Assembly: GCF_002866825.1 (NCBI RefSeq)
Contig: NZ_PKUS01000001.1
Coordinates: forward strand, 372,001 to 436,000
Length of the DNA: 64,000 nucleotides
Direction: 5' to 3'
Source: Pseudohalioglobus lutimaris
GTDB lineage: Bacteria > Pseudomonadota > Gammaproteobacteria > Pseudomonadales > Halieaceae
Part shown: positions 21,124 to 31,398 of the stretch, piece after piece
Position numbering within the stretch: position 1 is the stretch's first letter
How the letters are laid out: every line of letters starts with the position of its first letter
Notes under the pieces: model-generated
The model's database searches: none
Told to the model about the DNA's origin: nothing
Seen by the model: the letters and a program-made list of their open reading frames with translations, nothing else
Translations under genes and position numbers: made by a program

Positions 21124-22083
21124 GTGTCCCTGAAATTGATATTTGCAGGCACGCCGGCATTCTCTGCTTTACATCTAGAGGCGCTTATTGATAGTGAGCA
21201 CCAACTTCTATCTGTCTACACGCAGCCTGACCGGCCCGCAGGTCGCGGCAAGAAGCTGCAGGCAAGTCCGGTAAAGCAAATGGCACTGGCCGCAGGTATA
21301 CCGGTATGCCAACCGGCGACCCTGCGCGATGCGCAGGAGCAAGCCCACCTCGCAGGCCTGGGAGCCGATGCCATGATCGTCGTTGCCTATGGCCTGATTC
21401 TTCCAGCCCCGGTTTTGCGGGCACCGAAACTGGGTTGCCTCAACGTGCATGCCTCGTTACTGCCACGCTGGCGCGGTGCCGCTCCCATCCAGCGGGCCAT
21501 CGAAGCGGGGGACAGCGAGACCGGTATCACTATCATGCAGATGGATGAGGGCCTCGATACCGGCGATATGCTCGCCACGGTTCGCTGCGCCATTGACGCG
21601 CAGACCACGGCCGCCAGTCTTCACGATCGGCTGGCGCAGCTGGGCGCGCCCCTGTTGCGCGAAGTCCTTGCCGACCTGACCACATACCAGGCCGGCGCCA
21701 CCCAACAGGATGACAGCCAGGCCAGCTACGCCAGCAAGATACTGAAGAGCGAGGCGGAGCTGGATTGGACTCTCCCCGCCAGCGAACTCGATCGCGCGGT
21801 GCGGGCTTTTAACCCTTTTCCCATTTGCTTCACCCACCTGAAGGGCCAACGCATTAAGCTGTGGCAGGCACAGGTGGCAGGAACCGCTCCACTGCCGGAG
21901 CCGCCCGGCACCATCCTGCGCGCCAATCGCGAAGGCATTCTGGTTAATTGCGGTCAAGGCCAGCTGGCCATACAGCAACTACAACTGCCCGGTGCAAAGC
22001 CGCTGGGCGCGGAGCAGGTGCTCAATGGCAACGCCGGGCTGTTTGCAGCCGGTAGCTGTTTCTCACCCAAAGCCGGCAGCTGA
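21124..22083 (+). CDS. fmt: Methionyl-tRNA formyltransferase
   Basis: Formylates initiator Met-tRNA using 10-formyltetrahydrofolate. The catalytic domain has YTQPDRPAGRGKKL, LNVHASLLPRWRGAAPIQRAI and the GITIMQMDEGLDTGDML loop. The C-terminal OB-like tRNA domain is present. The start is GTG 21124 (SLKLIFAGTPAFSALHLEAL follows). The stop overlaps the rsmB start by one base (TGATG). Confidence 0.98.
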   Translation: MSLKLIFAGTPAFSALHLEALIDSEHQLLSVYTQPDRPAGRGKKLQASPVKQMALAAGIPVCQPATLRDAQEQAHLAGLGADAMIVVAYGLILPAPVLRAPKLGCLNVHASLLPRWRGAAPIQRAIEAGDSETGITIMQMDEGLDTGDMLATVRCAIDAQTTAASLHDRLAQLGAPLLREVLADLTTYQAGATQQDDSQASYASKILKSEAELDWTLPASELDRAVRAFNPFPICFTHLKGQRIKLWQAQVAGTAPLPEPPGTILRANREGILVNCGQGQLAIQQLQLPGAKPLGAEQVLNGNAGLFAAGSCFSPKAGS

Positions 22084-23372
22084 TGGCCACTGACACCCGC
22101 GCTGTCGCCGCCCACGTACTCGCCGAGGTGATGGCGGGCAGGTCATTGAATCAGGTGCTCCCCCATGCGCTGACCAGGGTGTCAGCGCGAGACCGTGGCC
22201 TGTTGCAGCAACTTTGCTATGGCACCCTGCGCAGGGCGCCGCGGCTGCAGGGCATATTACGCCAGCTTCTCGACAAGCCCTTGCGCGACAAGGACCGCGA
22301 TGTGGAGAGCCTTTTGCTTTGTGGCTTGTATCAGCTCGAGGACACCCGGATACCCGATCACGCAGCCGTTTCAGCTACGGTGGCGGCCACCCGGGCACTA
22401 AAGAAGCCCTGGGCCAGGGGCCTGTCCAACGCCATCCTGCGGCGTTTCCTGCGTGAGCGCGAGTCTCTGCTTGCCGCGCTTGAACCCAGTGTCTGCGCAG
22501 CGCACCCCGAATGGCTCTACAACGCGATCAGGGAACAGTGGCCAGAGCATAGCGAACAGATTTTTCGCGCCAACAATAGCCAGCCACCCATGACGCTGCG
22601 CGTAAACACGCAGCGCATAGATCGCGATACCTACCTGGCAAGCCTGGCTGAGGCGGGCATAGAGTCCACACCGGGTAAGCTCTCTGCACAAGCGATTTAC
22701 CTGCAAACGCCGCAAGACGTTGCTGACCTTCCCGGCTTCAGCGACGGATGGGTAAGCGTTCAGGATGAGGCGGCACAAATGGCTGCATCACTACTGGCAG
22801 CACAACCCGGGGAACGGGTGCTGGATGCCTGTGCTGCACCTGGCGGCAAGAGCTGTCATATTCTCGAATTGCAGCCAGACATGGCAGAGCTGGTGGCCAC
22901 CGACGTCGACGCCCTGCGCCTGGAGCGCGTGGAAGAAAACCTGCAGCGCCTGGACCTGCGCGCTGCACTACAGGAGATGGATGCGACCAACCCGCCAGCC
23001 GATCTGGCGGCGGGCTTTGACCGCGTACTGGTGGATGCACCCTGCAGCGCGAGCGGCGTCATCCGCCGTCATCCGGACGTCAAGCTGCTCAGGCGAGAGG
23101 GCGACATTCCCACACTTGGCAGGCAGCAGTTGAGCATACTGGCCGGACTGTGGCCGCTGCTGAAGCCAGGCGGGCAGCTGCTCTATGCGACCTGCTCCTT
23201 ATTGGATGGCGAGAACGACAGTGTGATCCGGGCCTTTTTGCAACAGTATTCTGACGCCAGACTTGTGCCCATGGAGGCGAACTGGGGGCAGGAGACGCGC
23301 TGCGGCCGACAACTTTTGCCCTTGCAAAATGGGCCCGATGGCCTGTACTACAGCCTGTTGCAAAAAACATGA
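22083..23372 (+). CDS. rsmB: 16S rRNA m5C967 methyltransferase
   Basis: RsmB (Fmu/Sun) has an N-terminal NusB-like RNA-binding domain (about 1-140) and a C-terminal SAM-dependent methyltransferase domain. The SAM site is DACAAPGGKSCHILEL. The catalytic cysteines lie in VDAPCSASGVIRRHPDVK and YATCSLLDGEND. Length 429 equals that of the E. coli protein. Translationally coupled to fmt. Confidence 0.97.
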   Translation: MATDTRAVAAHVLAEVMAGRSLNQVLPHALTRVSARDRGLLQQLCYGTLRRAPRLQGILRQLLDKPLRDKDRDVESLLLCGLYQLEDTRIPDHAAVSATVAATRALKKPWARGLSNAILRRFLRERESLLAALEPSVCAAHPEWLYNAIREQWPEHSEQIFRANNSQPPMTLRVNTQRIDRDTYLASLAEAGIESTPGKLSAQAIYLQTPQDVADLPGFSDGWVSVQDEAAQMAASLLAAQPGERVLDACAAPGGKSCHILELQPDMAELVATDVDALRLERVEENLQRLDLRAALQEMDATNPPADLAAGFDRVLVDAPCSASGVIRRHPDVKLLRREGDIPTLGRQQLSILAGLWPLLKPGGQLLYATCSLLDGENDSVIRAFLQQYSDARLVPMEANWGQETRCGRQLLPLQNGPDGLYYSLLQKT

Positions 23373-23499
23373 GCGCCGCACGCCCACGTATCGGCAGCAC
23401 AGGCCAGCCTTCCCTTTGTGCACAATTTCCCCCGGGAGCCCTTACAATGTACAGGCCTTTTCTTTATTGTTCCCGCATAGTTAGCTGAGCCCGCAAGCG

Positions 23500-24873
23500 A
23501 TGAAAATCATAATTCTCGGCGCCGGCCAGGTCGGCGGCACCCTGGCAGAACACCTCGCCAACGAACAAAATGACATTACCGTAGTCGACACCGACGGTAG
23601 CAAGCTGCGTGCCCTGCAGGACCGGCTGGATATCGGTACGGTCGCCGGTGGCGCCTCACATCCCAATACCCTGTACAAGGCTGGGGCAGAAGACGCCGAC
23701 ATGCTCATCGCTGTCACCAACTCCGATGAAATCAACATGATGGCCTGCCAGGTCGCCCACACGCTGTTTAACACGCCGACCAAGATATCCCGGGTGCGCT
23801 CGCCCAACTACCTCGCTCACCAGGAGCAACTGTTTACCCGCGATCACATTCCCGTCGACGTTATCATCGGCCCGGAGCAGCTGGTCACCCGGAACATTCA
23901 GCAGCTGATCGCGAATCCGGGAGCACTGCAGGTACTGGATTTTGCCGACGGTAGAGTGCAACTCGTCGCTGTGCGTGCGTATCACGGTGGGCCGATAGTC
24001 GGACACGAGCTGCGCGAAATACGTACCCACATGCCTAAAGTTGACACCCGGGTCGCCGCGATTTTCCGGCAGGACCGGCCGATCATTCCCGAGGGAGACA
24101 CTGTAGTAGAGGCGGGCGATGAGGTGTTCTTTATTGCTGCCAGGGAAAATATTCGCGCGGTGATGGCAGAACTGCGGCGTATTGACAAACCCTACAAGCG
24201 AGTGATGATCGCTGGCGGCGGCAATATTGGTGCGACACTGGCACAGTCCATCGAGAACAGCTACCAGGTCAAGGTGATAGAGCAGTCCTACAAGCGCTGC
24301 CGCGTGCTTGCAGAACGTTTGCTACACACGATTGTGCTCAATGGCAGCGCATCTGAGCCACAGCTGCTGGCTCAGGAAAACATTGAAGCCAATGACGTGT
24401 TCTGTGCGCTCACCAACAACGATGAATCCAACATCATGATGTCCATGCTGGCCAAGCGCATGGGCGCCAAGAAGGTAATCACGCTGATCACCAATCCAGC
24501 CTATGCAGAGCTGGTGGGGGACGAAATTGACATCGCCATATCGCCGCAGCAGATCACCATCGGCAGCCTGCTTACCCATGTACGCAAAGGCGACATCAGC
24601 AACGTACACTCACTTCGACGCGGTGCAGCGGAGGCAATTGAGGTCACCGCGCACGGCGACAGTCACTCTTCCAAGGTAGTGGGCAGGCGCCTCGACGAAA
24701 TTTCGCTACCGGAAGGTGTGACTATCGGCGCCATCGTGCGCGGCGAGGAGGTAATGATGGCCCACAGCGACGTGGTAGTGGAAACAGACGATCACGTCAT
24801 TCTGTTCCTGGTTGACCAGCGCAAGATCAACGCCGTGGAGAAACTGTTCGCCGTGGGTTTTGGGTTCTTCTGA
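23500..24873 (+). CDS. trkA: Trk potassium uptake regulator TrkA
   Basis: Peripheral NAD(H)-binding subunit of the Trk K+ uptake system. Two RCK (TrkA-N plus TrkA-C) repeats are visible: [19 protein letters not shown] near the start and [18 protein letters not shown] at about residue 236. Acidic nucleotide-binding residues follow each ([15 protein letters not shown]). Length 457 is normal (E. coli 458). A 127-bp gap after rsmB may hold its own promoter. trkH follows after three bases. Confidence 0.97.
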   Translation: MKIIILGAGQVGGTLAEHLANEQNDITVVDTDGSKLRALQDRLDIGTVAGGASHPNTLYKAGAEDADMLIAVTNSDEINMMACQVAHTLFNTPTKISRVRSPNYLAHQEQLFTRDHIPVDVIIGPEQLVTRNIQQLIANPGALQVLDFADGRVQLVAVRAYHGGPIVGHELREIRTHMPKVDTRVAAIFRQDRPIIPEGDTVVEAGDEVFFIAARENIRAVMAELRRIDKPYKRVMIAGGGNIGATLAQSIENSYQVKVIEQSYKRCRVLAERLLHTIVLNGSASEPQLLAQENIEANDVFCALTNNDESNIMMSMLAKRMGAKKVITLITNPAYAELVGDEIDIAISPQQITIGSLLTHVRKGDISNVHSLRRGAAEAIEVTAHGDSHSSKVVGRRLDEISLPEGVTIGAIVRGEEVMMAHSDVVVETDDHVILFLVDQRKINAVEKLFAVGFGFF

Positions 24874-24876
24874 TAC

Positions 24877-26325
24877 ATGCATATTTCCGTCTCACTGCGC
24901 ATCCTCGGCATCCTACTGATGCTGTTCTCCAGTACCATGCTGATACCCCTGGGGACCGCGCTGGTGGCCGAAGACGATACCGCCGCCGGCTTCCTTTCTG
25001 CTCTTGGCATTACCTTTTTTGCCGGACTGGCCATCTGGGTTCCAGTCATGAATGCGCGGCATGAATTGCGAATTCGGGACGGCTTCCTGATCACCTCGCT
25101 GTTCTGGACCGTACTGGGCTTGTTCGGCGCGCTCCCTTTTGCACTGACCAACAGCCTTAACCTGACCACCACGGAAGCAATCTTCGAATCCATATCCGGC
25201 CTCACCACCACCGGGGCCACCGTTATCGTTGGCCTGGACTCGCTGCCCAGTTCCATACTGATCTACCGCCAGCTTCTGCAATGGATGGGTGGCATCGGCA
25301 TTATTGTTGTCGCCGTGGCGGTATTGCCCATGCTCGGCATTGGCGGCATGCAGCTGTACAAGGCAGAGACCCCCGGTCCGTCGAAGGACCGTAAACTCAC
25401 GCCGCGCATTACCGAGACGGCCAAAGCGCTGGCCACTGTCTACATCACCCTGACTGTGGTTTGTGCAGTGGCGTACTGGGCAGCCGGCATGACAGAATTC
25501 GACGCCATAGCACACGCCCTGTCAACGGTAGCCATAGGTGGCTTCTCCACACACGATGCGAGCATGGGCTACTTTGACAGCAACGCAATTCTGATGATCT
25601 GCAGCCTGTTCATGTATATCTCGGCGATCAATTTCGGCCTGCACTTTATCTTCTGGCGGCGGCGCAGCATCGCCCCCTATCGCAAGGACTCAGAAACCCG
25701 GTTTTTCTCCAGCGTGCTGCTGATCTGTATCGCTATCACCTGCGCTTACCTGATCGTCAGCAAAACCCTGGACCCCACGGACAGCGTTGTTCACGGCATA
25801 TTCCAGGCCGTATCGATTACCACCACTACCGGGTTTGCCACCCAGGATTTCGCTCAGTGGCCGTCATTCCTACCGGTAATGCTGTTGATGTTTTCTTTCA
25901 TGGGCGGTTGTGTGGGCTCTACCGGCGGCGGCATGAAGGCGATGCGCCTGATGCTCATTTACAAGCAGGGCGTGCGCGAACTGAAACAACTGGTACATCC
26001 CAATGCAATTATCCCGCTGAAAGTTGGCCGACGCCGGGTGGAGGCGTCTGTGGTCAGCGCGGTATGGAGCTTCTTCGCGGTCTACACCACCAGTTTTATC
26101 GTCATTATGCTGGTGCTGATGGCCACCGGACTGGACTTCACCACGGCCTTCTCCGCGGTCGCTGCGTCCATCAACAACCTCGGGCCCGGCCTGGGCGAAG
26201 TGGCCGCTAACTACGCCTCTATCTCAGACACGGCAAAGGCTATATTGTGTTTTGCCATGCTACTGGGCCGACTGGAGGTGTTCACACTACTGGTGTTGTT
26301 CACACCGATGTTCTGGCGGATCTGA
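24877..26325 (+). CDS. trkH: Trk potassium uptake transmembrane protein TrkH
   Basis: K+-translocating subunit, 482 residues, with four M1-P-M2 repeats. The selectivity-filter loops are visible as SGLTTTGATV, STVAIGGFSTHD, ITTTTGFATQDF and SINNLGPGLGEV. The basic intramembrane loop GCVGSTGGGMKAMRLMLIYKQG is typical. It forms an operon with trkA (three-base gap). Confidence 0.97.
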   Translation: MHISVSLRILGILLMLFSSTMLIPLGTALVAEDDTAAGFLSALGITFFAGLAIWVPVMNARHELRIRDGFLITSLFWTVLGLFGALPFALTNSLNLTTTEAIFESISGLTTTGATVIVGLDSLPSSILIYRQLLQWMGGIGIIVVAVAVLPMLGIGGMQLYKAETPGPSKDRKLTPRITETAKALATVYITLTVVCAVAYWAAGMTEFDAIAHALSTVAIGGFSTHDASMGYFDSNAILMICSLFMYISAINFGLHFIFWRRRSIAPYRKDSETRFFSSVLLICIAITCAYLIVSKTLDPTDSVVHGIFQAVSITTTTGFATQDFAQWPSFLPVMLLMFSFMGGCVGSTGGGMKAMRLMLIYKQGVRELKQLVHPNAIIPLKVGRRRVEASVVSAVWSFFAVYTTSFIVIMLVLMATGLDFTTAFSAVAASINNLGPGLGEVAANYASISDTAKAILCFAMLLGRLEVFTLLVLFTPMFWRI

Positions 26326-26377
26326 TTGTTGGGTAGTCTATAGTCGTGATCGGCCAGCGGTCCGGCGGTCCGGCGGT

Positions 26378-26469
26378 GAGGGGTGGCTTTACGGGACGTG
26401 CGAGGCCAGGGACGGCCGAGCCCGAGCTGCCATGGATGGCGCTTTTGCGCTCCCGTTAAGCCACCCCTC
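26378..26469. repeat. Inverted repeat between trkH and djlA
   Basis: Two 19-bp arms (26378-26396 and 26451-26469, one mismatch) flank a 54-nt centre that itself contains GC-rich short repeats and a small hairpin (GCGC-TTTT-GCGC). A short direct repeat of CGGTCCGG lies just upstream (about 26357-26376). It occupies the whole gap between two convergent genes and could be a miniature repetitive element or a bidirectional transcript end. Confidence 0.65.
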
Positions 26470-26499
26470 ACTGCCGGGGCTGATAGCCAAAACAAAAAC

Positions 26500-27288
26500 C
26501 TACAACCCCCGGGCCTTCTTAACCATCTCATACGCTGCCTGAATCTCCTGCGAGCGCTCAGTGGCAAGCTTGACCATATCCTCCGGCACGCCCTGGGCAA
26601 TCAGCTTGTCCGGGTGGTTTTCACTCATCAACTTGCGGTAGGCCCGCTTGAGTGCCTTATCGTCAACATCAGAGGTCACGCCCAGAGCCGTGTAGGCATC
26701 TTCCAGGCTGGTGCCCGATTGTCTGCCCGCGCCGGCGGAGCCGTGGAAATGGTCCTGGGCCTGGGCCATACGCAGGAACTGCTCAAGCTGTGACGGGTTG
26801 AAGCCGAGCAGGGTGGCAATGCGTTGCAGCGCCGCGGTCTCGGTCTGGTCAATCTCGTGATCGGCAAGCGCCAGGGAGATAAGGAAAAACAGCAGCGTCT
26901 GGCAGAGTTGGCGCTGACCGCGAGAAACCACCATAAAGCTGGCTACAGCCGGCTCCGGTTCGAACTCTACACTGGCACCCTTTTGGAACAAACCGATGGC
27001 GCGCTTGCGCTGTTCAGCGCTGAGCCCCATCTGTTTGAAAACGGCTTCCGTGTGCGCAATCTCCAGTTCCGAGATGCGACCATCCGCCTTGGCAACAAAG
27101 CCGGATAGCAAGAACGTGGTCTCAAAGAAGCTGTCCTTGATGCGGGCAATATTTTGTGGCGAGGCAAACTTCATGGTCTGCCACAGACCCTTGTCGAACA
27201 AGTGGCCGACAAACAGGCCGATGATCAGGCCCAGAGGTCCCAGTGTGAGCAGGCCGATGATGCCGCCAATCAGTTTACCGTAAAACAA
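26500..27288 (-). CDS. djlA: DnaJ-like co-chaperone DjlA
   Basis: An N-terminal membrane segment (LIGGIIGLLTLGPLGLIIGL) leads to a TerB-like helical domain (roughly residues 60-180). A C-terminal J domain ends the protein, with the HPD motif in SENHPDKLIAQG; it stimulates DnaK at the inner membrane. No ATG fits. TTG 27288 gives 262 residues (E. coli 271), has GAGGG eight bases upstream, and starts FYGKLIGG as in the family. A longer frame begins at TTG 27378, directly after the stop of the upstream gene. The pair is likely one operon. Confidence 0.9.
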   Translation of the reverse strand: MFYGKLIGGIIGLLTLGPLGLIIGLFVGHLFDKGLWQTMKFASPQNIARIKDSFFETTFLLSGFVAKADGRISELEIAHTEAVFKQMGLSAEQRKRAIGLFQKGASVEFEPEPAVASFMVVSRGQRQLCQTLLFFLISLALADHEIDQTETAALQRIATLLGFNPSQLEQFLRMAQAQDHFHGSAGAGRQSGTSLEDAYTALGVTSDVDDKALKRAYRKLMSENHPDKLIAQGVPEDMVKLATERSQEIQAAYEMVKKARGL

Positions 27289-27378
27289 AAGTAGTGCCCT
27301 CGTTGTATCAATCTGTCGTGTTTCATTGCTGGACGTTGTCAGGGCCGGGGACGCAGCAGTGACCTGCGCCAGAGCCAA

Positions 27379-28272
27379 TCAAAGGTCATCGTATACTCCG
27401 GGACCCTGCCTGGGCCGCACGCGAAAACGCTTGTACTCCCACTGGTATTGCTCCGGGCATTGCGCAACGCAGCGTTCCACCCCTCTGTTCATCGCGGCCA
27501 AAGAAATGTGATTGTCCTTGTCATAAATGGCCTCTTCAGCAAGGAAGTAGCGCAGGGCAAAGCCACCCGGCACGCGCTCGGCCATGCCAAAGACGGCCAA
27601 TGCCCCGGTGCGGCGAATCATGTTGCTGGCCAGGGTAGGGGTGAAGCAGCTTACTCCCATGAACTCTGCATTCTCCCCGGAGTTGACATCGCCAGGTGCC
27701 TGGTCCGGCAAAATCCCGGAGATATCTCCACCCTTTACGCTTTTCAACAGCTTCACCAGTCCACGGCTATCCGTAGGCACCAGCGTGGCGCCGCTGCGCT
27801 GGCGGGCGCGCTCTATCATCGGTCCCAGTGACCTTATCTTCGGCGGTTCATACAAGGAAACGGTACTGCCCAGCGTGCCCAGGTGCAGGCCAATAATCTC
27901 CCAGTTACCGATGTGCGGTGCGAGGACAATTACCCCACGCCCTGCAGACTGGGCCCGGCGAATGAAATCAGCGCCCTCAACGGACTGAATCAGTCCCTGC
28001 ACGTGTTCCCAGGAGCGCAACCACACATGCCCCATCTCAGTAGCGAGTTCACCTGTGGCACACAGACTGCGCAACGCAAGCCGTCTCTGATCGTCCACGC
28101 GCAATTCGGGAAAAGCCAACTGGATATTGCGCTCGGTCACCTTGCGACTGCGCGCGCCAAACGGCCAATAGAGTCGCACCACGCCGCGGCCCAGGGCCCT
28201 GGCCCAGGAAAGCGGCAGCAGGGCGCAGACGGTCAGTAGCGATTTGATCAACGCGGCCTTGAGGCTATCCAT
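27379..28272 (-). CDS. LpxL/HtrB-like lysophospholipid acyltransferase
   Basis: A 297-residue acyltransferase of the lipid A late-acylation family, anchored by an N-terminal hydrophobic stretch ([21 protein letters not shown]). The catalytic HX4E motif is seen in [16 protein letters not shown]. Further blocks are [21 protein letters not shown] and a [11 protein letters not shown]-terminus. Pseudomonas has a similar gene (PA0011) beside glyQ and trkA. Which acyl chain and which acceptor it uses cannot be told. Divergent from glyQ. Confidence 0.9.
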   Translation of the reverse strand: MDSLKAALIKSLLTVCALLPLSWARALGRGVVRLYWPFGARSRKVTERNIQLAFPELRVDDQRRLALRSLCATGELATEMGHVWLRSWEHVQGLIQSVEGADFIRRAQSAGRGVIVLAPHIGNWEIIGLHLGTLGSTVSLYEPPKIRSLGPMIERARQRSGATLVPTDSRGLVKLLKSVKGGDISGILPDQAPGDVNSGENAEFMGVSCFTPTLASNMIRRTGALAVFGMAERVPGGFALRYFLAEEAIYDKDNHISLAAMNRGVERCVAQCPEQYQWEYKRFRVRPRQGPGVYDDL

Positions 28273-28324
28273 GGGTGAAATTCACAATCGGGGCAAGCGC
28301 GTATTATGCCGCCAAAAGAGCCTG

Positions 28325-28330
28325 TATAAT
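28325..28330 (+). promoter_or_regulatory. Putative -10 box for glyQ
   Basis: A perfect TATAAT lies 34 bases before the glyQ GTG in the divergent spacer. No good -35 hexamer is found 16-18 bases upstream (TATTAT at 28302), so the call rests on the -10 alone. Confidence 0.4.
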
Positions 28331-28363
28331 AGCCGCCCCTTGCACCCACCTCACGAGCACAAC

Positions 28364-29314
28364 GTGACTGAAAACATAAACAAACTTCTTACATTTCAGG
28401 AGCTTATCCTGAAATTACAGCAGTTCTGGGCAGACCAGGGCTGCGTCGTACTGCAACCTCTGGACATGGAGGTTGGCGCTGGCACCTTCCACCCGGCCAC
28501 ATTTTTACGAGCCATCGGCCCGGAGAGCTGGAACGCAGCCTATGTGCAACCAAGCCGCCGGCCCACCGATGGCCGCTACGGTGAAAACCCCAACCGCCTG
28601 CAACACTACTACCAGTTTCAGGTGGTGATGAAGCCATCACCCGCCGAGTTCCAGGAGCTCTATCTGCTGTCACTTGAGGCCCTGGGGGTCGATACCAGCA
28701 TTCACGATGTGCGTTTTGTGGAAGATAACTGGGAGTCACCCACGCTCGGTGCATGGGGACTGGGCTGGGAAGTGTGGCTCAACGGCATGGAGGTGACGCA
28801 GTTCACCTACTTCCAGCAAGCAGGTGGCCTGGAGTGTTACCCGGTAACCGGGGAGATCACCTACGGCGTGGAACGCATTGCGATGTATTTGCAGGGCGTG
28901 GACAGTATTTATGACCTGGTATGGGCAGATGGCCCGGCAGGACAGGTCACCTACGGGGATGTTTTTCACCAGAATGAAGTGGAGATGTCGCGGTATAACT
29001 TTGAGGAAGCGGATGTAGCGCAGCTGTTCAGCTTCTTCGACCACTGCGAGAAAGAGGCCCTGCGCCTGGTGGAAAAGAACCTGCCATTACCTGCCTATGA
29101 AATGGTAATGAAAGCCTCGCACACATTTAACTTGCTGGATGCCCGCCACGCCATCTCCGTAACCGAGCGCCAGCGATTCATCCTGCGTGTGCGCACCCTG
29201 GCCCGGGCTGTAGCCCAGGCATATTTCGATGCTCGCGCTGCGCTTGGCTTCCCGATGGCGCCAGACAACATCCGCGAAGAAGTCCTGGGCCGTATTCAGT
29301 CGGAGGCGAGCTAG
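28364..29314 (+). CDS. glyQ: Glycyl-tRNA synthetase alpha subunit
   Basis: Catalytic alpha subunit of the tetrameric bacterial GlyRS. Signatures include [56 protein letters not shown] and [17 protein letters not shown] 28364 gives 316 residues (E. coli 303). The open frame reaches back to 28244 but overlaps the divergent acyltransferase gene. glyS follows after three bases. Confidence 0.97.
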   Translation: MTENINKLLTFQELILKLQQFWADQGCVVLQPLDMEVGAGTFHPATFLRAIGPESWNAAYVQPSRRPTDGRYGENPNRLQHYYQFQVVMKPSPAEFQELYLLSLEALGVDTSIHDVRFVEDNWESPTLGAWGLGWEVWLNGMEVTQFTYFQQAGGLECYPVTGEITYGVERIAMYLQGVDSIYDLVWADGPAGQVTYGDVFHQNEVEMSRYNFEEADVAQLFSFFDHCEKEALRLVEKNLPLPAYEMVMKASHTFNLLDARHAISVTERQRFILRVRTLARAVAQAYFDARAALGFPMAPDNIREEVLGRIQSEAS

Positions 29315-29317
29315 ATC

Positions 29318-31396
29318 ATGACTACCGAAACGCTGCTAATTGAATTGGGCACAGAAGAGCTGCCTCCCAAGGCCCTCAAGTCGCTGGGGCTGTCTTTTCG
29401 CGACGGTATTGTTGCCGGCCTGGCGCAACGCGAGTTGGGCCACGGTGATGTTGTGTGGTTTGCCTCGCCACGTCGACTGGCGGTGCAGATCGCCGGGGTA
29501 CAGGTACGCGGGGAGGACAAGCAGGTCGAAGTCCTTGGACCACCAGCGGATCGAGCCAAGGACAAAGCGGGAAACTGGACCCCGGCCGCCGCCGGCTTTG
29601 CTAAAAAACAAGGCGTCGCCCCCGAAGACCTGCAGCCCATCGACACACCAAAAGGTATGCGTCTCGGCTTACAGAGAATTGAGCCGGGGCTAAACACCAG
29701 CGACTGCCTCAACGACATCATCCATGAGGCCATCGCTGGTCTGCCTATTCCCAAGCGTATGCGCTGGGGTGCCAGTCGCGTGGAGTTCGTGCGCCCCGTA
29801 AAGTGGGTGGTGGCTATGCTTGGCGACAAACACGATCACGGTGAAATACTGGGCCTGGCCACAGGCAATACCACCCGTGGCCACCGCTTTCATTCCAGTG
29901 GAACCATCGAACTGGCGAAGCCGGAAGACTATGAGCAAGCACTGGCTGACGCCAGAGTTGTAGCCCGTTATGACCAGCGGCAACAAATGATACGCGACCA
30001 GATAGAAGTTGAGGCGAGCGCACTCAGGGCCACTGCGGTGATTGACCCGGACCTGCTGGATGAGGTCACCGGACTGGTGGAATGGCCCGTAGCGCTAACC
30101 GGCTCTTTCGAAGAACGTTTCCTGGAGGTGCCCGCTGAAGCGCTGGTGTCATCCATGAAGGAACACCAGAAATATTTCCACCTGACGGATGCAAAGGGCA
30201 AGCTGATGCCCAACTTCATTACGCTCAGTAATATAGAGAGCAAGGACCCGATACAAGTGATCGCCGGCAATGAGCGGGTGATTCGGCCGCGCCTGTCCGA
30301 TGCGGCATTTTTCTTTGCAACGGACAGAAAGACACCGCTGGCCGACAGAGTAGAAAAGCTGGAGAGTGTTGTCTTCCAGCAGAAGCTGGGGACGGTGGCC
30401 GACAAGACCAGACGGGTACAGCAGTTGGCAGGCGAACTGGCCGCAAAAATAGGCGCACCGGTGGAACAAGCCCGGCGTGCTGCGCTGCTTGCCAAGACAG
30501 ACCTGGTCACAGAGATGGTGCTTGAGTTCTCCGACATGCAGGGAATTGCCGGCTCCTACTATGCTCTGCACGATGGTGAAGAGACCGATGTTGCCGCCGC
30601 CATCGCCCAGCAATACTGGCCGAAGTTTGCCGGTGACCGCCTGCCGGAATCCATGACCGCCTGTGCCCTGGGCCTGGCGGATCGCCTGGATACCCTGGTC
30701 GGCATTTTTGGTATTGGCCAGCCGCCGACAGGCTCCAAGGACCCCTTCGCACTGCGCCGGGCTTCACTGGCGGTGCTGCGCATTATCGTGGAAAAGGAGC
30801 TGGACCTGGACCTGCGGGATTGCCTCGACGCTGCCGCACAACAGTACCCCGAGGGCGTGATAGCGGCAGGCACCACAGAGCAAGTGCTGGACTACATGAT
30901 CGAGCGCTTCCGGGCATGGTACGAGGAAGAGGCTATACCCGTAGAGGTTTTTCGCGCAGTGGCTGCTCGCAAGCCCAGTCGACCGCTGGATATTCAGCAC
31001 AGAGTGCAGGCCGTACACGCGTTCAGCCAGCTACCGGAAGCGGCTTCGCTGGCCGCCGCCAACAAGCGTGTCTCCAACATCCTGGGCAAACTGGATGCTG
31101 AACACGAGTTTGGCGAAGTGAACACCAACTTACTCCAGGAGGCAGCAGAGAAAGACCTCGCGGAAAAGCTGGAGCAGTTATCTGGCATCGCTCAGGGTCA
31201 CCTGGAGAAGAGCGAGTACCGGGAAGCCCTGGCCAGCCTCGCGGGCCTGCGCGAGCCGGTGGACCGCTTTTTCGATGACGTGATGGTCAACGCGGAAGAC
31301 ACCGCACTACGCAACAACCGACTCAATCTATTGAAGCAGTTACGCGACCAGTTCCTCAACGTGGCCGACATATCACTGCTGGTTGTTGGCAAATAG
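29318..31396 (+). CDS. glyS: Glycyl-tRNA synthetase beta subunit
   Basis: Beta subunit of GlyRS, 692 residues (E. coli 689), which binds tRNA and is needed for aminoacylation. Recognised by LLIELGTEELPPKALKSLG, AGFAKKQGV, MRWGASRVEFVRPVKWVVAM, HQKYFHLTDAKGKLMPNFI and DPFALRRASLAVLRII, and by a C-terminal DALR-type region. Operon with glyQ; gmhB follows after two bases. Confidence 0.97.
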   Translation: MTTETLLIELGTEELPPKALKSLGLSFRDGIVAGLAQRELGHGDVVWFASPRRLAVQIAGVQVRGEDKQVEVLGPPADRAKDKAGNWTPAAAGFAKKQGVAPEDLQPIDTPKGMRLGLQRIEPGLNTSDCLNDIIHEAIAGLPIPKRMRWGASRVEFVRPVKWVVAMLGDKHDHGEILGLATGNTTRGHRFHSSGTIELAKPEDYEQALADARVVARYDQRQQMIRDQIEVEASALRATAVIDPDLLDEVTGLVEWPVALTGSFEERFLEVPAEALVSSMKEHQKYFHLTDAKGKLMPNFITLSNIESKDPIQVIAGNERVIRPRLSDAAFFFATDRKTPLADRVEKLESVVFQQKLGTVADKTRRVQQLAGELAAKIGAPVEQARRAALLAKTDLVTEMVLEFSDMQGIAGSYYALHDGEETDVAAAIAQQYWPKFAGDRLPESMTACALGLADRLDTLVGIFGIGQPPTGSKDPFALRRASLAVLRIIVEKELDLDLRDCLDAAAQQYPEGVIAAGTTEQVLDYMIERFRAWYEEEAIPVEVFRAVAARKPSRPLDIQHRVQAVHAFSQLPEAASLAAANKRVSNILGKLDAEHEFGEVNTNLLQEAAEKDLAEKLEQLSGIAQGHLEKSEYREALASLAGLREPVDRFFDDVMVNAEDTALRNNRLNLLKQLRDQFLNVADISLLVVGK

Positions 31397-31398
31397 TT

